From Bacteroidota bacterium (GTDB taxonomy: Bacteria > Bacteroidota > Ignavibacteria > UBA10030 > UBA8401), in the NCBI GenBank assembly GCA_041658205.1, contig JBBAAO010000004.1, positions 1-64,000 on the forward strand: DNA of 64,000 bases, given 5' to 3'. Every line of letters starts with the position of its first letter. Positions within the stretch are counted from its first letter, which is position 1. A program made the position numbers and the translations under genes. The notes under the pieces are model-generated. The model was given only the letters and a program-made list of their open reading frames with translations, had not been told where the DNA came from and did no database searches. Below, piece after piece: positions 9,851 through 19,658 of this stretch.

Positions 9851-11326
9851 TTACTCGCTACTCCATTCTTTAATGCGATATTGCAGCCAGCGGAGCGAAA
9901 CACCAAGTTTTTCCGCTGTTCTGGTCCTGTTACCGTTCATTTCTGATAACGTTGTTTCGATTAACTGTCGTTCGAAATCGGCAAGCGTCATGGCATTTTT
10001 CTGCAGCACGGATTGATCGCTGGAGTCGAACAAGAAATCATCTTTTATCAACTGAGTTCCTCGGCACAATACAACGGCCCGTTCAATGACATTCTGAAAC
10101 TCCCGCACATTTCCTTTCCATTGATTAGCGAGCATCAATTGCATAGCATCGGGGTGAACACTGTCGATGGGACGTTTATAATTTTCAGCAGCTCTCTTCA
10201 CAAAATAATTTGCCAGCAACGGAATATCATCTTTCCGTTCTCGAAGCGGGGGTAGATGGATACCAATCACATTTAATCGGAAAAAAAGGTCCTCTCGAAA
10301 ACGATTTGCTTTCACTTCTTCTTTCAGGTCTTTGTTTGTGGCAGCAATGATACGAATGTTTGCACTCTTATTGACCGTATCCCCAACGCGCCGATATTCT
10401 TTTTCCTGGAGCAGGCGGAGGATTTTCGCCTGCAGTGTCAATGGCAACTCGCCGATTTCATCCAAAAAAAGCGTACCGCCATTCGCTACTTCCACTAATC
10501 CTTTTTTATCGGAAGCCGCTCCGGTAAATGAACCTTTTACGTAACCGAACAATTCACTCTCCATCAAATTTTCCGGCAATGCCGAACTGTTCACGGCAAC
10601 GAATGCTTGTCCTTTTCGTGTTCCATGCTCATGGATTGCACGCGCGATCAGTTCCTTACCCGTCCCGCTTTCGCCGGTGATCAACACTGCTGCATCAACA
10701 TCCAGTACGCGCTGCGAAATCTCGAGTACTTTCCTCCACTTTTCACTCTTTCCGATGATATTGCTGAACAGATGAGAGACATCCACTTCATTCTTTAATC
10801 TTGTATTTTGTGATTCCAGAATTGAATACCGTTGAGCATTCTCAATTGCAATCGCGGCCAAACTTCCAAAAACAGTCAGAAATTTCAATGCATCCTCGGT
10901 GAATGCTTTGCGAGATTTGCTGCTGTCGAGATAGACAGCTCCGCCAATTCGTTCTCCCGCACGGAGAGGAATGCAGATGATCGAAAGAATTTTCTGTGCC
11001 ATAATGCTGACTGACGATTCAAATCGTTCATCGCTCATCGCGTCGAATGTCAATACCGGCTCGCCTGATTGTAGAACTGTTGTGACGACAGATGAAGAAG
11101 CAGCAAATTCATCTCCCGCTTTTTTGGAATTAAAATTCTTCAGAGCAACAACAGTATAACCACTCTCGCTCTTATCATCAGCAAGCATTACAAATCCACG
11201 TTCGGCGGAAAGATGCGTCATAGCAATCTCCAGCACCTTCTCCAACAATGCACCCGGTTCCAAAATGGAATTGACCGTCCGGGTTATCTCAAATAGCGCG
11301 TTAAAATTGTCTTTTTGATTTTCCAT
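9851..11326 (-). CDS. GAF-domain sigma-54-dependent activator
   Basis: A 491-residue bacterial enhancer-binding protein. A GAF sensor domain occupies ~25-165. The AAA+ domain (~185-410) carries Walker A GESGTGKE at 218-225, the sigma-54-contacting loop as GSFTGA (265-270; the usual form is GAFTGA), Walker B TLFLDEIGELPL and the arginine-finger region FREDLFFRLN. The C-terminal Fis-type helix-turn-helix is TRTAEKLGVSLRWLQYRI. It should bind upstream of RpoN promoters and open them in response to a GAF ligand. It lies 4 bp from the lipoprotein gene at 11331-12323, which is upstream on the same strand, so the two are probably one operon. Confidence 0.92.
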   Translation of the reverse strand: MENQKDNFNALFEITRTVNSILEPGALLEKVLEIAMTHLSAERGFVMLADDKSESGYTVVALKNFNSKKAGDEFAASSSVVTTVLQSGEPVLTFDAMSDERFESSVSIMAQKILSIICIPLRAGERIGGAVYLDSSKSRKAFTEDALKFLTVFGSLAAIAIENAQRYSILESQNTRLKNEVDVSHLFSNIIGKSEKWRKVLEISQRVLDVDAAVLITGESGTGKELIARAIHEHGTRKGQAFVAVNSSALPENLMESELFGYVKGSFTGAASDKKGLVEVANGGTLFLDEIGELPLTLQAKILRLLQEKEYRRVGDTVNKSANIRIIAATNKDLKEEVKANRFREDLFFRLNVIGIHLPPLRERKDDIPLLANYFVKRAAENYKRPIDSVHPDAMQLMLANQWKGNVREFQNVIERAVVLCRGTQLIKDDFLFDSSDQSVLQKNAMTLADFERQLIETTLSEMNGNRTRTAEKLGVSLRWLQYRIKEWSSE

Positions 11327-11330
11327 AATT

Positions 11331-12323
11331 TTATTTTATGACAAATGCAGATTCTTTTGAGCGTCCATAATTTCCAAAATCGTCAACCACTGAGACTGTC
11401 CAAACATAACTTCCGGGAAGAAGCATTGGACGACCGGGATGTGTATAAAAATCATAACTTTCATTACTAGAATTCAATCCAATAAGTGACCATACGACAG
11501 TCTGCGTACCGGCGTCAACACGAGAAAGAGAAAGAGTATAAGAATAATTGTAAGTAACATTAGGAGGAGACCATTTGAACATAAGTGAATCTGCCGATAC
11601 CGTATCGTCCACAAACGGAGAGGGGGATATGGGTGATGCTTCATTTTCAATCACACGTGTAATAAAAAATGGCGCACTGATATTTACCGCTTTATTCACA
11701 TCACGAGAAATAACCGTCAACGGTCTGCCGACTAAATATTGAATGGTATTTGTCGGAAGATCGTATTTATAAATAGTTGCGTGAAAATTTTTTGTCGTTA
11801 CGGAATATGTTAGAGGATATTTTAGCGAATCGACTCCAAACCAGACAGAATCGAGGTCGGCAATTCCGTTCGGATCGCTCACCGATGCTGTCACATCCAC
11901 AAAATATTGCGGACTGGGAAAATATTGATCAATCTTTCGTGTCAGAATCTGTTGAAATGTGACTATCGGGGCACCATTCAATCCACGAACAATCTGAGAC
12001 GCTGAACCTGATTGCACGGAAACGTTGAAAGTATCATTGGTAAAATTCTGTTTTGTTACGATAAAACTGTGTTTCCCTTCGGAGAGTTTTAAAAACGAGA
12101 AGTGACCGGAAGAATCCGTGGTAACTGATACGGATTCATTGCTATTCCTCACGACAGCCCCTGAAATTCCAGAGGACTGGTTGGCAATAATTATCCGCCC
12201 ATTCACGCTTCCTTCCTTTTTGTATCCTGCCGATTCGGGATCAAGCGGATTGTCACGTGGTACATCATCAACGCACCCGGTCAGGAAAAGTCCAATAAAG
12301 AGAATTGTCGTAGTGATTTTCAT
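11331..12323 (-). CDS. Lipoprotein with carboxypeptidase-regulatory-like domain
   Basis: A 330-residue exported lipoprotein. The signal sequence ends in the lipobox LTGC (cysteine at ~17), followed by DNPLDPES, a motif frequent in Bacteroidota-type lipoproteins. A carboxypeptidase-regulatory-like fold follows at ~38-95 (VNGRIIIANQSSGISGAVV), then beta-rich Ig/Fn3-like sequence to the end. There is no catalytic motif. It immediately precedes the sigma-54 activator gene with a 4-bp spacing and is probably co-transcribed with it. Confidence 0.75.
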   Translation of the reverse strand: MKITTTILFIGLFLTGCVDDVPRDNPLDPESAGYKKEGSVNGRIIIANQSSGISGAVVRNSNESVSVTTDSSGHFSFLKLSEGKHSFIVTKQNFTNDTFNVSVQSGSASQIVRGLNGAPIVTFQQILTRKIDQYFPSPQYFVDVTASVSDPNGIADLDSVWFGVDSLKYPLTYSVTTKNFHATIYKYDLPTNTIQYLVGRPLTVISRDVNKAVNISAPFFITRVIENEASPISPSPFVDDTVSADSLMFKWSPPNVTYNYSYTLSLSRVDAGTQTVVWSLIGLNSSNESYDFYTHPGRPMLLPGSYVWTVSVVDDFGNYGRSKESAFVIK

Positions 12324-12425
12324 CTGTAATGTATGAATTTACAATATTTTAGCGAAAAAACCGTAAAAATCAGATATAAGACAGTACGAAGATGAAAAAT
12401 GTAAAAAGGAAGGAATCAGAGTGTG

Positions 12426-13127
12426 TTATGCATCAACAAGCAGTTTGTATCCCTTACCATGCACATTTGCAATGGATACATTCGGATCATTTTTGAGATA
12501 CTTTCGAAGTTTGGAAACATACACATCCATGCTACGGGCTGAATAATAGGAGTTGCTCTCCCAGACACTATTGAGAATAAGTTCACGTTCAACAACCTTG
12601 TTTTTATATCTGCACAATACCGTAAGTAATTGCGCCTCTTTTGTGGTCAACGAAATCTTTTTTTTGTCACTGATCTTCAAATGTGATTTTTGAACATCAA
12701 AAAGGATTTTGCCAATGGAAAATTGTGCAGGCTCATCTCCATTCAATTCAACAGGTGATGTTCGTTTCAACACAGCGGTGATACGAAGTAGTAATTCTTC
12801 CATACTGAATGGCTTGGTGATATAATCGTCAGCACCGATCTTTAATCCTTCAATTCGATCTTCTTTTAAAGATTTTGCCGTCAAAAAAATGACTGGTGTT
12901 TGTTGATCATGCAGACGAATATCCTTAACAAATGTGAATCCATCCTTCTTCGGCATCATGACATCAACAAGACAGAGGGAGAATGCAGTTTTTCGAAACG
13001 ATGCAATTCCGTCAACTCCATTATTGCATAATTGTACGGTGAAACCATTCATCTCCAAATGTTCTTTGAGGATAAATCCGAGATTTGTATCATCTTCCAG
13101 AAGTAATATTTGCTGTTTAGGTTTCAT
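12426..13127 (-). CDS. OmpR/PhoB-family response regulator
   Basis: A 233-residue response regulator. The receiver domain (~5-120) has EDD at 11-13, phospho-acceptor D55 in LVDVMMPKKDG and the conserved lysine in FLTAKS. The winged-helix DNA-binding domain (~135-230) contains LTTKEAQLLTVL and RSMDVYVSKLRKYL. Its ATG overlaps the stop of the histidine kinase by one base (TAATG), so the pair is translationally coupled. Confidence 0.93.
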   Translation of the reverse strand: MKPKQQILLLEDDTNLGFILKEHLEMNGFTVQLCNNGVDGIASFRKTAFSLCLVDVMMPKKDGFTFVKDIRLHDQQTPVIFLTAKSLKEDRIEGLKIGADDYITKPFSMEELLLRITAVLKRTSPVELNGDEPAQFSIGKILFDVQKSHLKISDKKKISLTTKEAQLLTVLCRYKNKVVERELILNSVWESNSYYSARSMDVYVSKLRKYLKNDPNVSIANVHGKGYKLLVDA

Positions 13128-14779
13128 TAAGGTGCGATGGGCAGCAAAACCGTCACTATTGTCCCTTCCCCTATTTTACTGTTCAAAGAAACTGTTCCAT
13201 GATGCGCTTCAACAATCAATTTTACATAACTCAAGCCAAGTCCAAATCCTTTTATATCGTGCGTATTGCCGGTAGAAACCCGATAATATTTATCAAACAC
13301 TCTCGCTTCATCCTCCTTGGTAATCCCAATACCGTTGTCGGTAATTCGGATGGAAAGATTCGAACCTGACAATTCCGTTTCAATAGTGATTGTGGGAATT
13401 GCTGAAGAATATTTAACGGCATTATCTAAAACATTATGAATAATATTCGCCAAATGAAGAGCATCTCCTTTTACAAGCGCGCTCGAAGCATTTAGGTGTG
13501 GAGTAATTTTCCCATTTCGTTGTTCGATCTGAAGCGAGATATTTTTCACGGCCTGCCGAATTATGGAATGCATATCCACTTCGACGAATTTTAATTCGAA
13601 TTCACCCTCTTCAAGGACCGCCATCTGTAAGATTGTATCAACCTGATGCTTCATCCGGTTATTTTCATCAACAATCAATGAGTTGTATTTCAAAATCTTC
13701 GGTTTACTTTTTAACACATCCGGTTTTGCGATTGCTTCAGAAGCAAGTGCAATAGTGGAAATCGGAGTTTTGAACTCATGCGTCATATTGTTAATAAAAT
13801 CGATAATGGAGGCCGCTAATCGTTTTTGAATGACAATCACTCGTAACGTATAAATAAAACTGGCAATGATGATCGACATAAATAATAAGGACATCACCAG
13901 CAGCATTGTCATCTCACGTAACACAAATGAAGATTTATCGGGAAGAAAGAGTGCGAGCTCATAGCGCGGAGAAATAACATCATTAGGGAATAACCGTGTT
14001 TTGAACGGAGTAACGATAAGCGATTTCCCTTTTGATGAATCATTGGACAATTTGATTGAATCGTGATCCCCTACCGTCACACGAAAACTATACGGCAATG
14101 ATATTCCGACTCCGGAAAGTGATTGTGTAATCAATGAATCAAGTTTTCCCAGATCCAATCGTTCTTCAATTGGTAAGGTTTCGATCAGAAACAATTTATC
14201 AACTACTTGTGCAACAATCTCACCACGGCGTTTTTTGGTTGTATCTCGAAGAATCATCGTCGGTGAATTATTGTCGCTTGCTTTAATCTGAATTTCTGAA
14301 TTATCAGTGGAATAACTATACGCAAATGATTGCTTACCGTTCGATTTTCCAGATTTTTGTTTCACTATGACCGATGTCATCGTATCAACACCGGACGAAT
14401 GGAACACTTCCACACGCATCTGCTTCCCTTGTCCGCTTTTTACAGTATCCGAAATTATCCAGGAGAAACCGGCATTCCCCTCCTGTTTTCCAAGAACATG
14501 GGTAGAATCATTTTGGAGAAACCGGATAATCTTCTTTTTCCCTTTCTTTTGAGGGAGATCAGGGAGCGTCATTGCAACGTTGAAGATTTTTGATGCTGAT
14601 TCTTCTTTTTCAATTTGTTGCGAAACCAAATTCAGAGCATTCAACACATTGCGATCAAACGCCTGTTCTTTTTGTTCGTAGGAATCCATTAATAAATAGA
14701 TTTGCATCGATATCAAGCCGATAAGGGCGGCTGAAACTGCTGCAATCATAAATGCAATATGTCGTTTCTCTTTTTTCAC
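13127..14779 (-). CDS. Sensor histidine kinase
   Basis: A 550-residue membrane kinase. The N-terminal transmembrane helix lies at ~8-30, a periplasmic sensor region at ~31-290 and a second helix at ~291-315 (MLLVMSLLFMSIIIASFIYTL). HisKA follows with H334 in THEFKTPIS. The HATPase domain has the N-box NVLDNAVKYS, the G1 box DNGIGI, the F-box VFDKYYR and the G2 box GFGLGLSYVK. It is coupled to the OmpR-type regulator downstream. The divergent neighbour (a PDZ protein gene starting 14931) is a plausible target because the 151-bp gap between them must hold both promoters. Confidence 0.92.
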   Translation of the reverse strand: MKKEKRHIAFMIAAVSAALIGLISMQIYLLMDSYEQKEQAFDRNVLNALNLVSQQIEKEESASKIFNVAMTLPDLPQKKGKKKIIRFLQNDSTHVLGKQEGNAGFSWIISDTVKSGQGKQMRVEVFHSSGVDTMTSVIVKQKSGKSNGKQSFAYSYSTDNSEIQIKASDNNSPTMILRDTTKKRRGEIVAQVVDKLFLIETLPIEERLDLGKLDSLITQSLSGVGISLPYSFRVTVGDHDSIKLSNDSSKGKSLIVTPFKTRLFPNDVISPRYELALFLPDKSSFVLREMTMLLVMSLLFMSIIIASFIYTLRVIVIQKRLAASIIDFINNMTHEFKTPISTIALASEAIAKPDVLKSKPKILKYNSLIVDENNRMKHQVDTILQMAVLEEGEFELKFVEVDMHSIIRQAVKNISLQIEQRNGKITPHLNASSALVKGDALHLANIIHNVLDNAVKYSSAIPTITIETELSGSNLSIRITDNGIGITKEDEARVFDKYYRVSTGNTHDIKGFGLGLSYVKLIVEAHHGTVSLNSKIGEGTIVTVLLPIAP

Positions 14780-14930
14780 GTCTATAATCTAACAATCTCC
14801 GATCACAAAATCTCTCCGTTTAACATTTTTTAACACTTCATAACACTCTTTAACTATGAATCGTGCAACTGCTGGTGTAGATTTGTCGTCAAAACAGCAC
14901 ATCAATACAATACACAACGAAGGAGATACC

Positions 14931-15650
14931 ATGAAATATTTTTTCGCCACGCTAATCGTCGCCCTTCTCACACTCAACACATCGTATAGTCAAGAATCAA
15001 AACGGATCACCCGCTCATTTTCCATGGATGATGCCCTAATTGTTCGTGAACTGGGAGCTGTGATCGTACCCAAGAATGATCTATTGATCGTTGAAGTTAT
15101 TCTCGGAAATCATGAAAAGGAGAATTCCGATATCCAAAAAGATGATCATGTGCTGATGGCAAACGGGAAAAAAGTGAATAGCATAAAAGAACTGCGGGCA
15201 CAATATGAGCATGCCAACGTTGGTGAAGAATTTAAAGTGGGATTAAAACGGGGAGAGAATTTGATGATTGCAAAATTCATCAAGAAAAGTGAGGAAGAAT
15301 TGAATAAAGAAGGAAGTCGTGGAGGGATGGTGATGCGCATGGAGAAAAAAGAGGGCGAAGAGGTTCTCCCCGCTTTAGGATTGGTTGTGGGAACAAAAAA
15401 CAAATCTGCCGTAGTGATCTCCACACTGCCGAGTGTTTCTAATAATTTCAAATCATTTGAACCAAAGCAGGGAGATATTCTTGTCTCAATAAACGGCAAA
15501 TCTGTTTCATCGGCTGAAGAATTCTCATCGGAGTATACCGAATTACATGAAGGAGACAAAGTGACGATCGTTGTTTCTCGCGATGGAAAAGAGCTGAAAG
15601 AGATTTTCAGCAAGCCAAAACCGATGGGCAGAATGATCATGAAGCAATAA
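14931..15650 (+). CDS. Exported PDZ-domain protein
   Basis: A 239-residue exported protein counted from the ATG at 14931, chosen because it follows AAGGAG by seven bases and begins a clean signal peptide (MKYFFATLIVALLTLNTSYSQ). Two PDZ-like domains follow: one at ~65-125 (DIQKDDHVLMANGKKVNS) and a second at ~150-230 (KQGDILVSINGKSVSS). No protease domain is present, so it is an adaptor or scaffold rather than a DegP-type enzyme. It leads the plus-strand operon with the NEW3 protein and ABC transporter. Confidence 0.8.
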   Translation: MKYFFATLIVALLTLNTSYSQESKRITRSFSMDDALIVRELGAVIVPKNDLLIVEVILGNHEKENSDIQKDDHVLMANGKKVNSIKELRAQYEHANVGEEFKVGLKRGENLMIAKFIKKSEEELNKEGSRGGMVMRMEKKEGEEVLPALGLVVGTKNKSAVVISTLPSVSNNFKSFEPKQGDILVSINGKSVSSAEEFSSEYTELHEGDKVTIVVSRDGKELKEIFSKPKPMGRMIMKQ

Positions 15651-15711
15651 TTATTTTATTGGTTGTTTGCACTTTTATTGGCGGACAAGTGCGTCCGTCC
15701 CGACATTCATT

Positions 15712-17211
15712 ATGAAGCACCTTATCTTTTATATTATTTTATTTTTATCTGCATCGATTTTGTCCGATCGAATTTATGCGCAGGCAAATCCTTATTTCAA
15801 TCAGCGAGACGATAAATACCGTCTACTCGGATTAAAACGTGCAAAAGAGGCGTTCGAATTTAGCAGAAATGAATTTCAGCGCCAGCAGGATCTCTTTAAG
15901 AAAGGATTGCTCTCGCAAGCAGAACTGGATCGGGCAAAAGTTTCGTTTTCTGATGCAGAGGTAAACTATCAGCAATCGCTCCTTGCTGTTCTATTTGAAA
16001 CGCAGTTTATTTCCGTTGAGAAAGCAGTGAAATATCAGACACGAGACGGAAAGAAACATGTCCGCATCACTCTGATTAACACTTCCGGAGGAAATGCTGA
16101 ATTTCAAAAACTGATTAAAATGGAAGATCAACTCTTCCGCTCTTTGCAACCCGATGTCATACCCAACATCTACGTTTCAATCGCCAATACCGACAATTCC
16201 ATAATCAGCCAGCCATACGAAGCAAAGATTGATGAGCTTCGATTCGGCCATCCAAAAGATTTGGATTTTATTCTGCTGCAGGATCTTGATGCGGTTGTCG
16301 TCAATGTCATTTATGGTAACGGTTCTTCTCGCACGATGAAAATATTTCTTCAAAAGGATGCATCGCAAAATACAGTGATTGTTCAATCGCAGCAATTTTC
16401 GCAGGAAGCTGAGCTTGGAAAAACTGCAACGTACGATCTGACACTGGAACTTTTCAGCGGCACATCGAACACATTCGGATTGGAAGTAGTCAATTTGCCG
16501 CAGCAATTGAACCGATACTTCAAAGATCCTCAGACGCAGGCACGATTAAGCCAGTTCAAATTTCTGGAGAATGCTAACACTCGCCGTGCTGCGTTGGATG
16601 TTTCTCTTCCCGATCGTCCTTCGTCGGAAATTCAAATGGATAAACCAATGCCATTCTTCGTGCTGGTTATTCCGCGCGATCGAATGGATGAATTTAAAAA
16701 TGTCGGCTCCCGCACATGGACACTGGAAGAGATCGAAAAATTGCAGATCGGGTATGTAAAATTAGAGCTTGTCCCCCGCGGAAAAGGACGTCTTCTTGTC
16801 CGCGCACAACAGTTGTTTCACTCCATTAAACCTGATGGGAAAATTCAGCTTTCGATAGAATTGATTAACGAAGGAACGCGCCGTCTGGACAATTTAAAAA
16901 TCGAAGCGGATGTTCCTTTGAACTGGACAAAGAAGATTGATCCGATGGTGATACAATCGCTTGATATTTCAGAGGAAAAACGGATCATATTGGAGTTTAC
17001 TCCGCCAAAAGATATTTCAACCGGGCGGTATGAAATTCGTCTCCGTACTACCGCTCTCTCGGATAATCAACCGGTAAATGGTGAGGACAAAACCATTACG
17101 GCAGAGATCCAGACAGAAACAAATATCTGGGGAACAATTGTCGTTGTATTATTGATCCTGGGAGTTATCTCAGGGATCGTGTGGTACGGAATTAAATTGT
17201 CTAAGAGATAA
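15712..17211 (+). CDS. Membrane-anchored NEW3-domain protein
   Basis: A 499-residue protein from the ATG at 15712, where the signal peptide starts (MKHLIFYIILFLSASILS); an upstream TTG would add 15 residues. After the signal peptide come a short coiled-coil stretch (AKEAFEFSRNEFQRQQDLFKKGLLSQAELDRAK in part, like efflux adaptor hairpins), beta-rich sequence, and a NEW3 (NPCBM-associated) domain at ~370-465. A C-terminal helix (IWGTIVVVLLILGVISGIVWYG) anchors it in the membrane. Gene order with an ABC transporter suggests it is a periplasmic partner of that transporter. Its exact role is inferred only. Confidence 0.65.
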   Translation: MKHLIFYIILFLSASILSDRIYAQANPYFNQRDDKYRLLGLKRAKEAFEFSRNEFQRQQDLFKKGLLSQAELDRAKVSFSDAEVNYQQSLLAVLFETQFISVEKAVKYQTRDGKKHVRITLINTSGGNAEFQKLIKMEDQLFRSLQPDVIPNIYVSIANTDNSIISQPYEAKIDELRFGHPKDLDFILLQDLDAVVVNVIYGNGSSRTMKIFLQKDASQNTVIVQSQQFSQEAELGKTATYDLTLELFSGTSNTFGLEVVNLPQQLNRYFKDPQTQARLSQFKFLENANTRRAALDVSLPDRPSSEIQMDKPMPFFVLVIPRDRMDEFKNVGSRTWTLEEIEKLQIGYVKLELVPRGKGRLLVRAQQLFHSIKPDGKIQLSIELINEGTRRLDNLKIEADVPLNWTKKIDPMVIQSLDISEEKRIILEFTPPKDISTGRYEIRLRTTALSDNQPVNGEDKTITAEIQTETNIWGTIVVVLLILGVISGIVWYGIKLSKR

Positions 17212-17235
17212 TTCATCATTGTGACCCTTCAACGC

Positions 17236-17260
17236 GTCTCGTCCAAAGATCGGACGAGAC
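17236..17260. other. Intergenic hairpin before ABC ATPase
   Basis: A nine-base-pair stem GTCTCGTCC/GGACGAGAC with a seven-base loop, 38 bp before the ATPase start codon. There is no T-run after it, so it is more likely an mRNA-stability or processing hairpin within the operon than a terminator. Confidence 0.5.
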
Positions 17261-17297
17261 TTGTTCAGGGTTAACAACATAAAGGAGGAAATTTATT

Positions 17298-18029
17298 ATG
17301 GAACACCAACCACTGTTAGAAGCAATTGATTTGACAAAACGATATGAGGACGGCGCTCTTGCGGTAAACAACATTTCTTTTTCCGTTCAACCGGGGGAAA
17401 TCTTTGCAATGCTCGGCGGAAACGGCGCAGGAAAAACGACAACGATTAACATCTTTTTGAATTTTCTCAAACCGACATCAGGTGAAGCAAGAATTGCCGG
17501 AATCCCAACACATGTAGAACCGCTGAAAGCGAAACAACATATCGCTTTCGTTTCGGAAAACGTGATGCTGTATACAAACTTCACGGCACTTCAAAATCTG
17601 GATTATTTTGTTCGTCTAGGCGGGAAAACGCAATACACAAAGGATGATTATCGCAGCGTGCTTTTGCGTGTCGGATTACAGGAAGAGGCACATAATAAAA
17701 AGCTCAAAGGGTTCTCCAAAGGGATGCGGCAGAAATGCGGAATTGCAATTGCAATCTTAAAGGACGCACCAGCCATTCTGCTGGATGAACCAACCTCCGG
17801 ACTTGATCCAAAATCCGGATTTGAATTTATGCAGCTGCTCGAATCATTGCGGGATGAAGGGAAAGCAATCCTGATGTCGACACATGATATTTTTCGAGCA
17901 AAAGAATCTGCCGATACCATTGGTATCATGCGTCAAGGAAATTTGGTGATGCAAAAAAAACGTACTGAACTTTCCGGAGAGAATTTAGAAAAATTGTATA
18001 TGAATTACATGGCTGGCGTGAACGAATAA
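17298..18029 (+). CDS. ABC transporter ATP-binding protein
   Basis: A 243-residue ATPase. It has Walker A GGNGAGKT at 40-47, the ABC signature as FSKGMRQ at 139-145 (degenerate, as in ABC-2 exporters), Walker B LLDEP at 161-165 and the switch histidine in STHD. A strong AAGGAGG lies 11 bases before the ATG. Together with the two permeases downstream it forms an ABC-2 type exporter, of the broad class that includes gliding GldA/GldFG and NosF/NosY. The substrate is unknown. Confidence 0.92.
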   Translation: MEHQPLLEAIDLTKRYEDGALAVNNISFSVQPGEIFAMLGGNGAGKTTTINIFLNFLKPTSGEARIAGIPTHVEPLKAKQHIAFVSENVMLYTNFTALQNLDYFVRLGGKTQYTKDDYRSVLLRVGLQEEAHNKKLKGFSKGMRQKCGIAIAILKDAPAILLDEPTSGLDPKSGFEFMQLLESLRDEGKAILMSTHDIFRAKESADTIGIMRQGNLVMQKKRTELSGENLEKLYMNYMAGVNE

Positions 18030-18042
18030 TTTTTTCACTTTT

Positions 18043-18163
18043 GTCATTGCAAGAAGTGAATCCAACGACCGGTGGATGAACAACGAAGCAATCGATCTTG
18101 AGCGTGAAAAAGCGAGATCGCCACGTTGTCTCAATCAACATCATCGGCACTCCTTGCGATGAC
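18043..18163. repeat. Intergenic repeat with terminal inverted repeats
   Basis: A 121-bp element between the ATPase and the first permease. Its ends are imperfect inverted repeats (GTCATTGCAAG and CTTGCGATGAC) and it contains AACGAAGCAATC. It resembles widespread non-coding REP/MITE-like repeats. It lies inside an operon, so it is probably transcribed and folded. Confidence 0.55.
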
Positions 18164-18189
18164 ATATCCTAAGTATTTTGGAGATCACT

Positions 18190-19608
18190 ATGATAAAACT
18201 CATTGTAGAAAAAGAACTGCGCGATCTTATCGGTTCGACAAAATTTGCGATTACCTTCAGTATCTGTTCTGTATTGATACTGCTGTCGTTCTACATCGGC
18301 ATTAAAAACTTCCAGATAGCGCAGGCACAATATGAAGCATCAAAAACTGCGAATCTGCGTCAGTATGAAGGAATTACCGATTGGATGAGGGTGCAGGAAT
18401 ATAAGATCTTCCTCCCTCCGCAGCCTCTTGCGACATTGATCAACGGCATTTCCAATGATATCGGACGAACAATTGAAGTGCGCGGGCGGGGTGAACTACG
18501 CTCTGAAGACAGTCGATACGGAGACGATCCGATATTTGCCATGTTCCGATTTCTTGATCTCGACTTTATTTTTTCCATTGTCCTTTCTCTTTTCGCCATT
18601 CTGTTTGGATACGATTTAATCAATGGTGAAAAAGAGCGGGGGACATTACGGTTGACCTTTTCTAATGCGGTACCGCGGGGATATTATATCATTTCGAAAT
18701 TTGTCGGATCGTATTTAGCACTTGCCGTTCCGCTGCTGGTTCCCATTTTGATCGGCGTCCTCTTTCTCCCGGCTTTTAATATTGCCCTCTCCGGTGAAGA
18801 GTGGTTGAAATTAACACTAATTGTTCTTGCGGGACTAATCTCGATCGGCGTGTTTCTTGCTCTGGCATTATTTGTCTCCGCAAAAACAGAACGATCATCA
18901 ACATCATTTCTCGTCCTCCTGTCATTATGGATCTTGACGGTAATGATCGTTCCTCGCTTATCGGTGGTTGGATCGGATCTGTTTGTAAATGTCCCAAGTG
19001 TTGATGAGATCAACTCACAAAAAAGCCGGTTCATGTCCCAAATTTGGAACGAAGATAGAACAAAAATGAATGGATTCGTCCCGCCCAAAACAGAAAATAT
19101 GCAGGAGGTAATGAATGCTTTTAATAAGTTTATGCAAAACCTTGCCGATGAACGGGAGAAAAAATTTAATGAATTGACCGCACGGTTAAACGAAGACCGT
19201 ATGAACCGTCAGGCAGAACAGCAGCAGTTGGCGATGTTTTTTTCAGGAATTTCCCCCTCTGCACTTTTTACACTTGCCGCTTCGGAAGTAACGGGGACGT
19301 CCGTCCGGCTGGAACAGCAGTATCTGGCGCAAGCAAAGAATTACCAGCAAGGGTATGCAAAGTTCATGAAAGAAAAGACCGGAATGAATACCGGTGGATT
19401 TTCATTCGTTTTCCGAATGGTAACAGATGATAATGCAGAAAAACCAAAACCGATCAACATTGGGGAGGTTCCGCAATTTAATTTCACTCCACTTTCTGTC
19501 GCATCAGGGATTGGGTATTACATTGGGTATGTCGGAGTGATGGCAGCATTCAACTTACTCTTCTTTGTCGGTGCGTTCATATCGTTTAAAAAATATGATG
19601 TACGATAA
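18190..19608 (+). CDS. ABC-2 type transporter permease
   Basis: A 472-residue membrane protein; the ATG at 18190 follows GGAG by six bases and is preferred over a TTG at 18178. One transmembrane helix lies near the N-terminus (~17-37) followed by a long periplasmic loop. A block of five or six helices spans ~125-270, including the ABC-2 motif LINGEKERGTLRLTFSNAVPRG. A second periplasmic segment rich in charged residues and a final helix (~440-460) follow. It is homologous to the next gene, and the pair probably makes a heterodimeric export channel. Confidence 0.85.
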   Translation: MIKLIVEKELRDLIGSTKFAITFSICSVLILLSFYIGIKNFQIAQAQYEASKTANLRQYEGITDWMRVQEYKIFLPPQPLATLINGISNDIGRTIEVRGRGELRSEDSRYGDDPIFAMFRFLDLDFIFSIVLSLFAILFGYDLINGEKERGTLRLTFSNAVPRGYYIISKFVGSYLALAVPLLVPILIGVLFLPAFNIALSGEEWLKLTLIVLAGLISIGVFLALALFVSAKTERSSTSFLVLLSLWILTVMIVPRLSVVGSDLFVNVPSVDEINSQKSRFMSQIWNEDRTKMNGFVPPKTENMQEVMNAFNKFMQNLADEREKKFNELTARLNEDRMNRQAEQQQLAMFFSGISPSALFTLAASEVTGTSVRLEQQYLAQAKNYQQGYAKFMKEKTGMNTGGFSFVFRMVTDDNAEKPKPINIGEVPQFNFTPLSVASGIGYYIGYVGVMAAFNLLFFVGAFISFKKYDVR

Positions 19609-19658
19609 TCAAGAATTGATCTTGCAATGGCGAATACATTTTTCAACAAGGAGTTCAC

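Noticed and set aside
14856..14930. Upstream start of the PDZ protein
   Set aside because: The downstream ATG has a good AAGGAG and begins the signal peptide; an export signal 25 residues inside the protein would be abnormal.
17236..17260. Terminator between the NEW3 gene and the ABC ATPase
   Set aside because: Strong stem but no T-run, and gene order suggests one operon.
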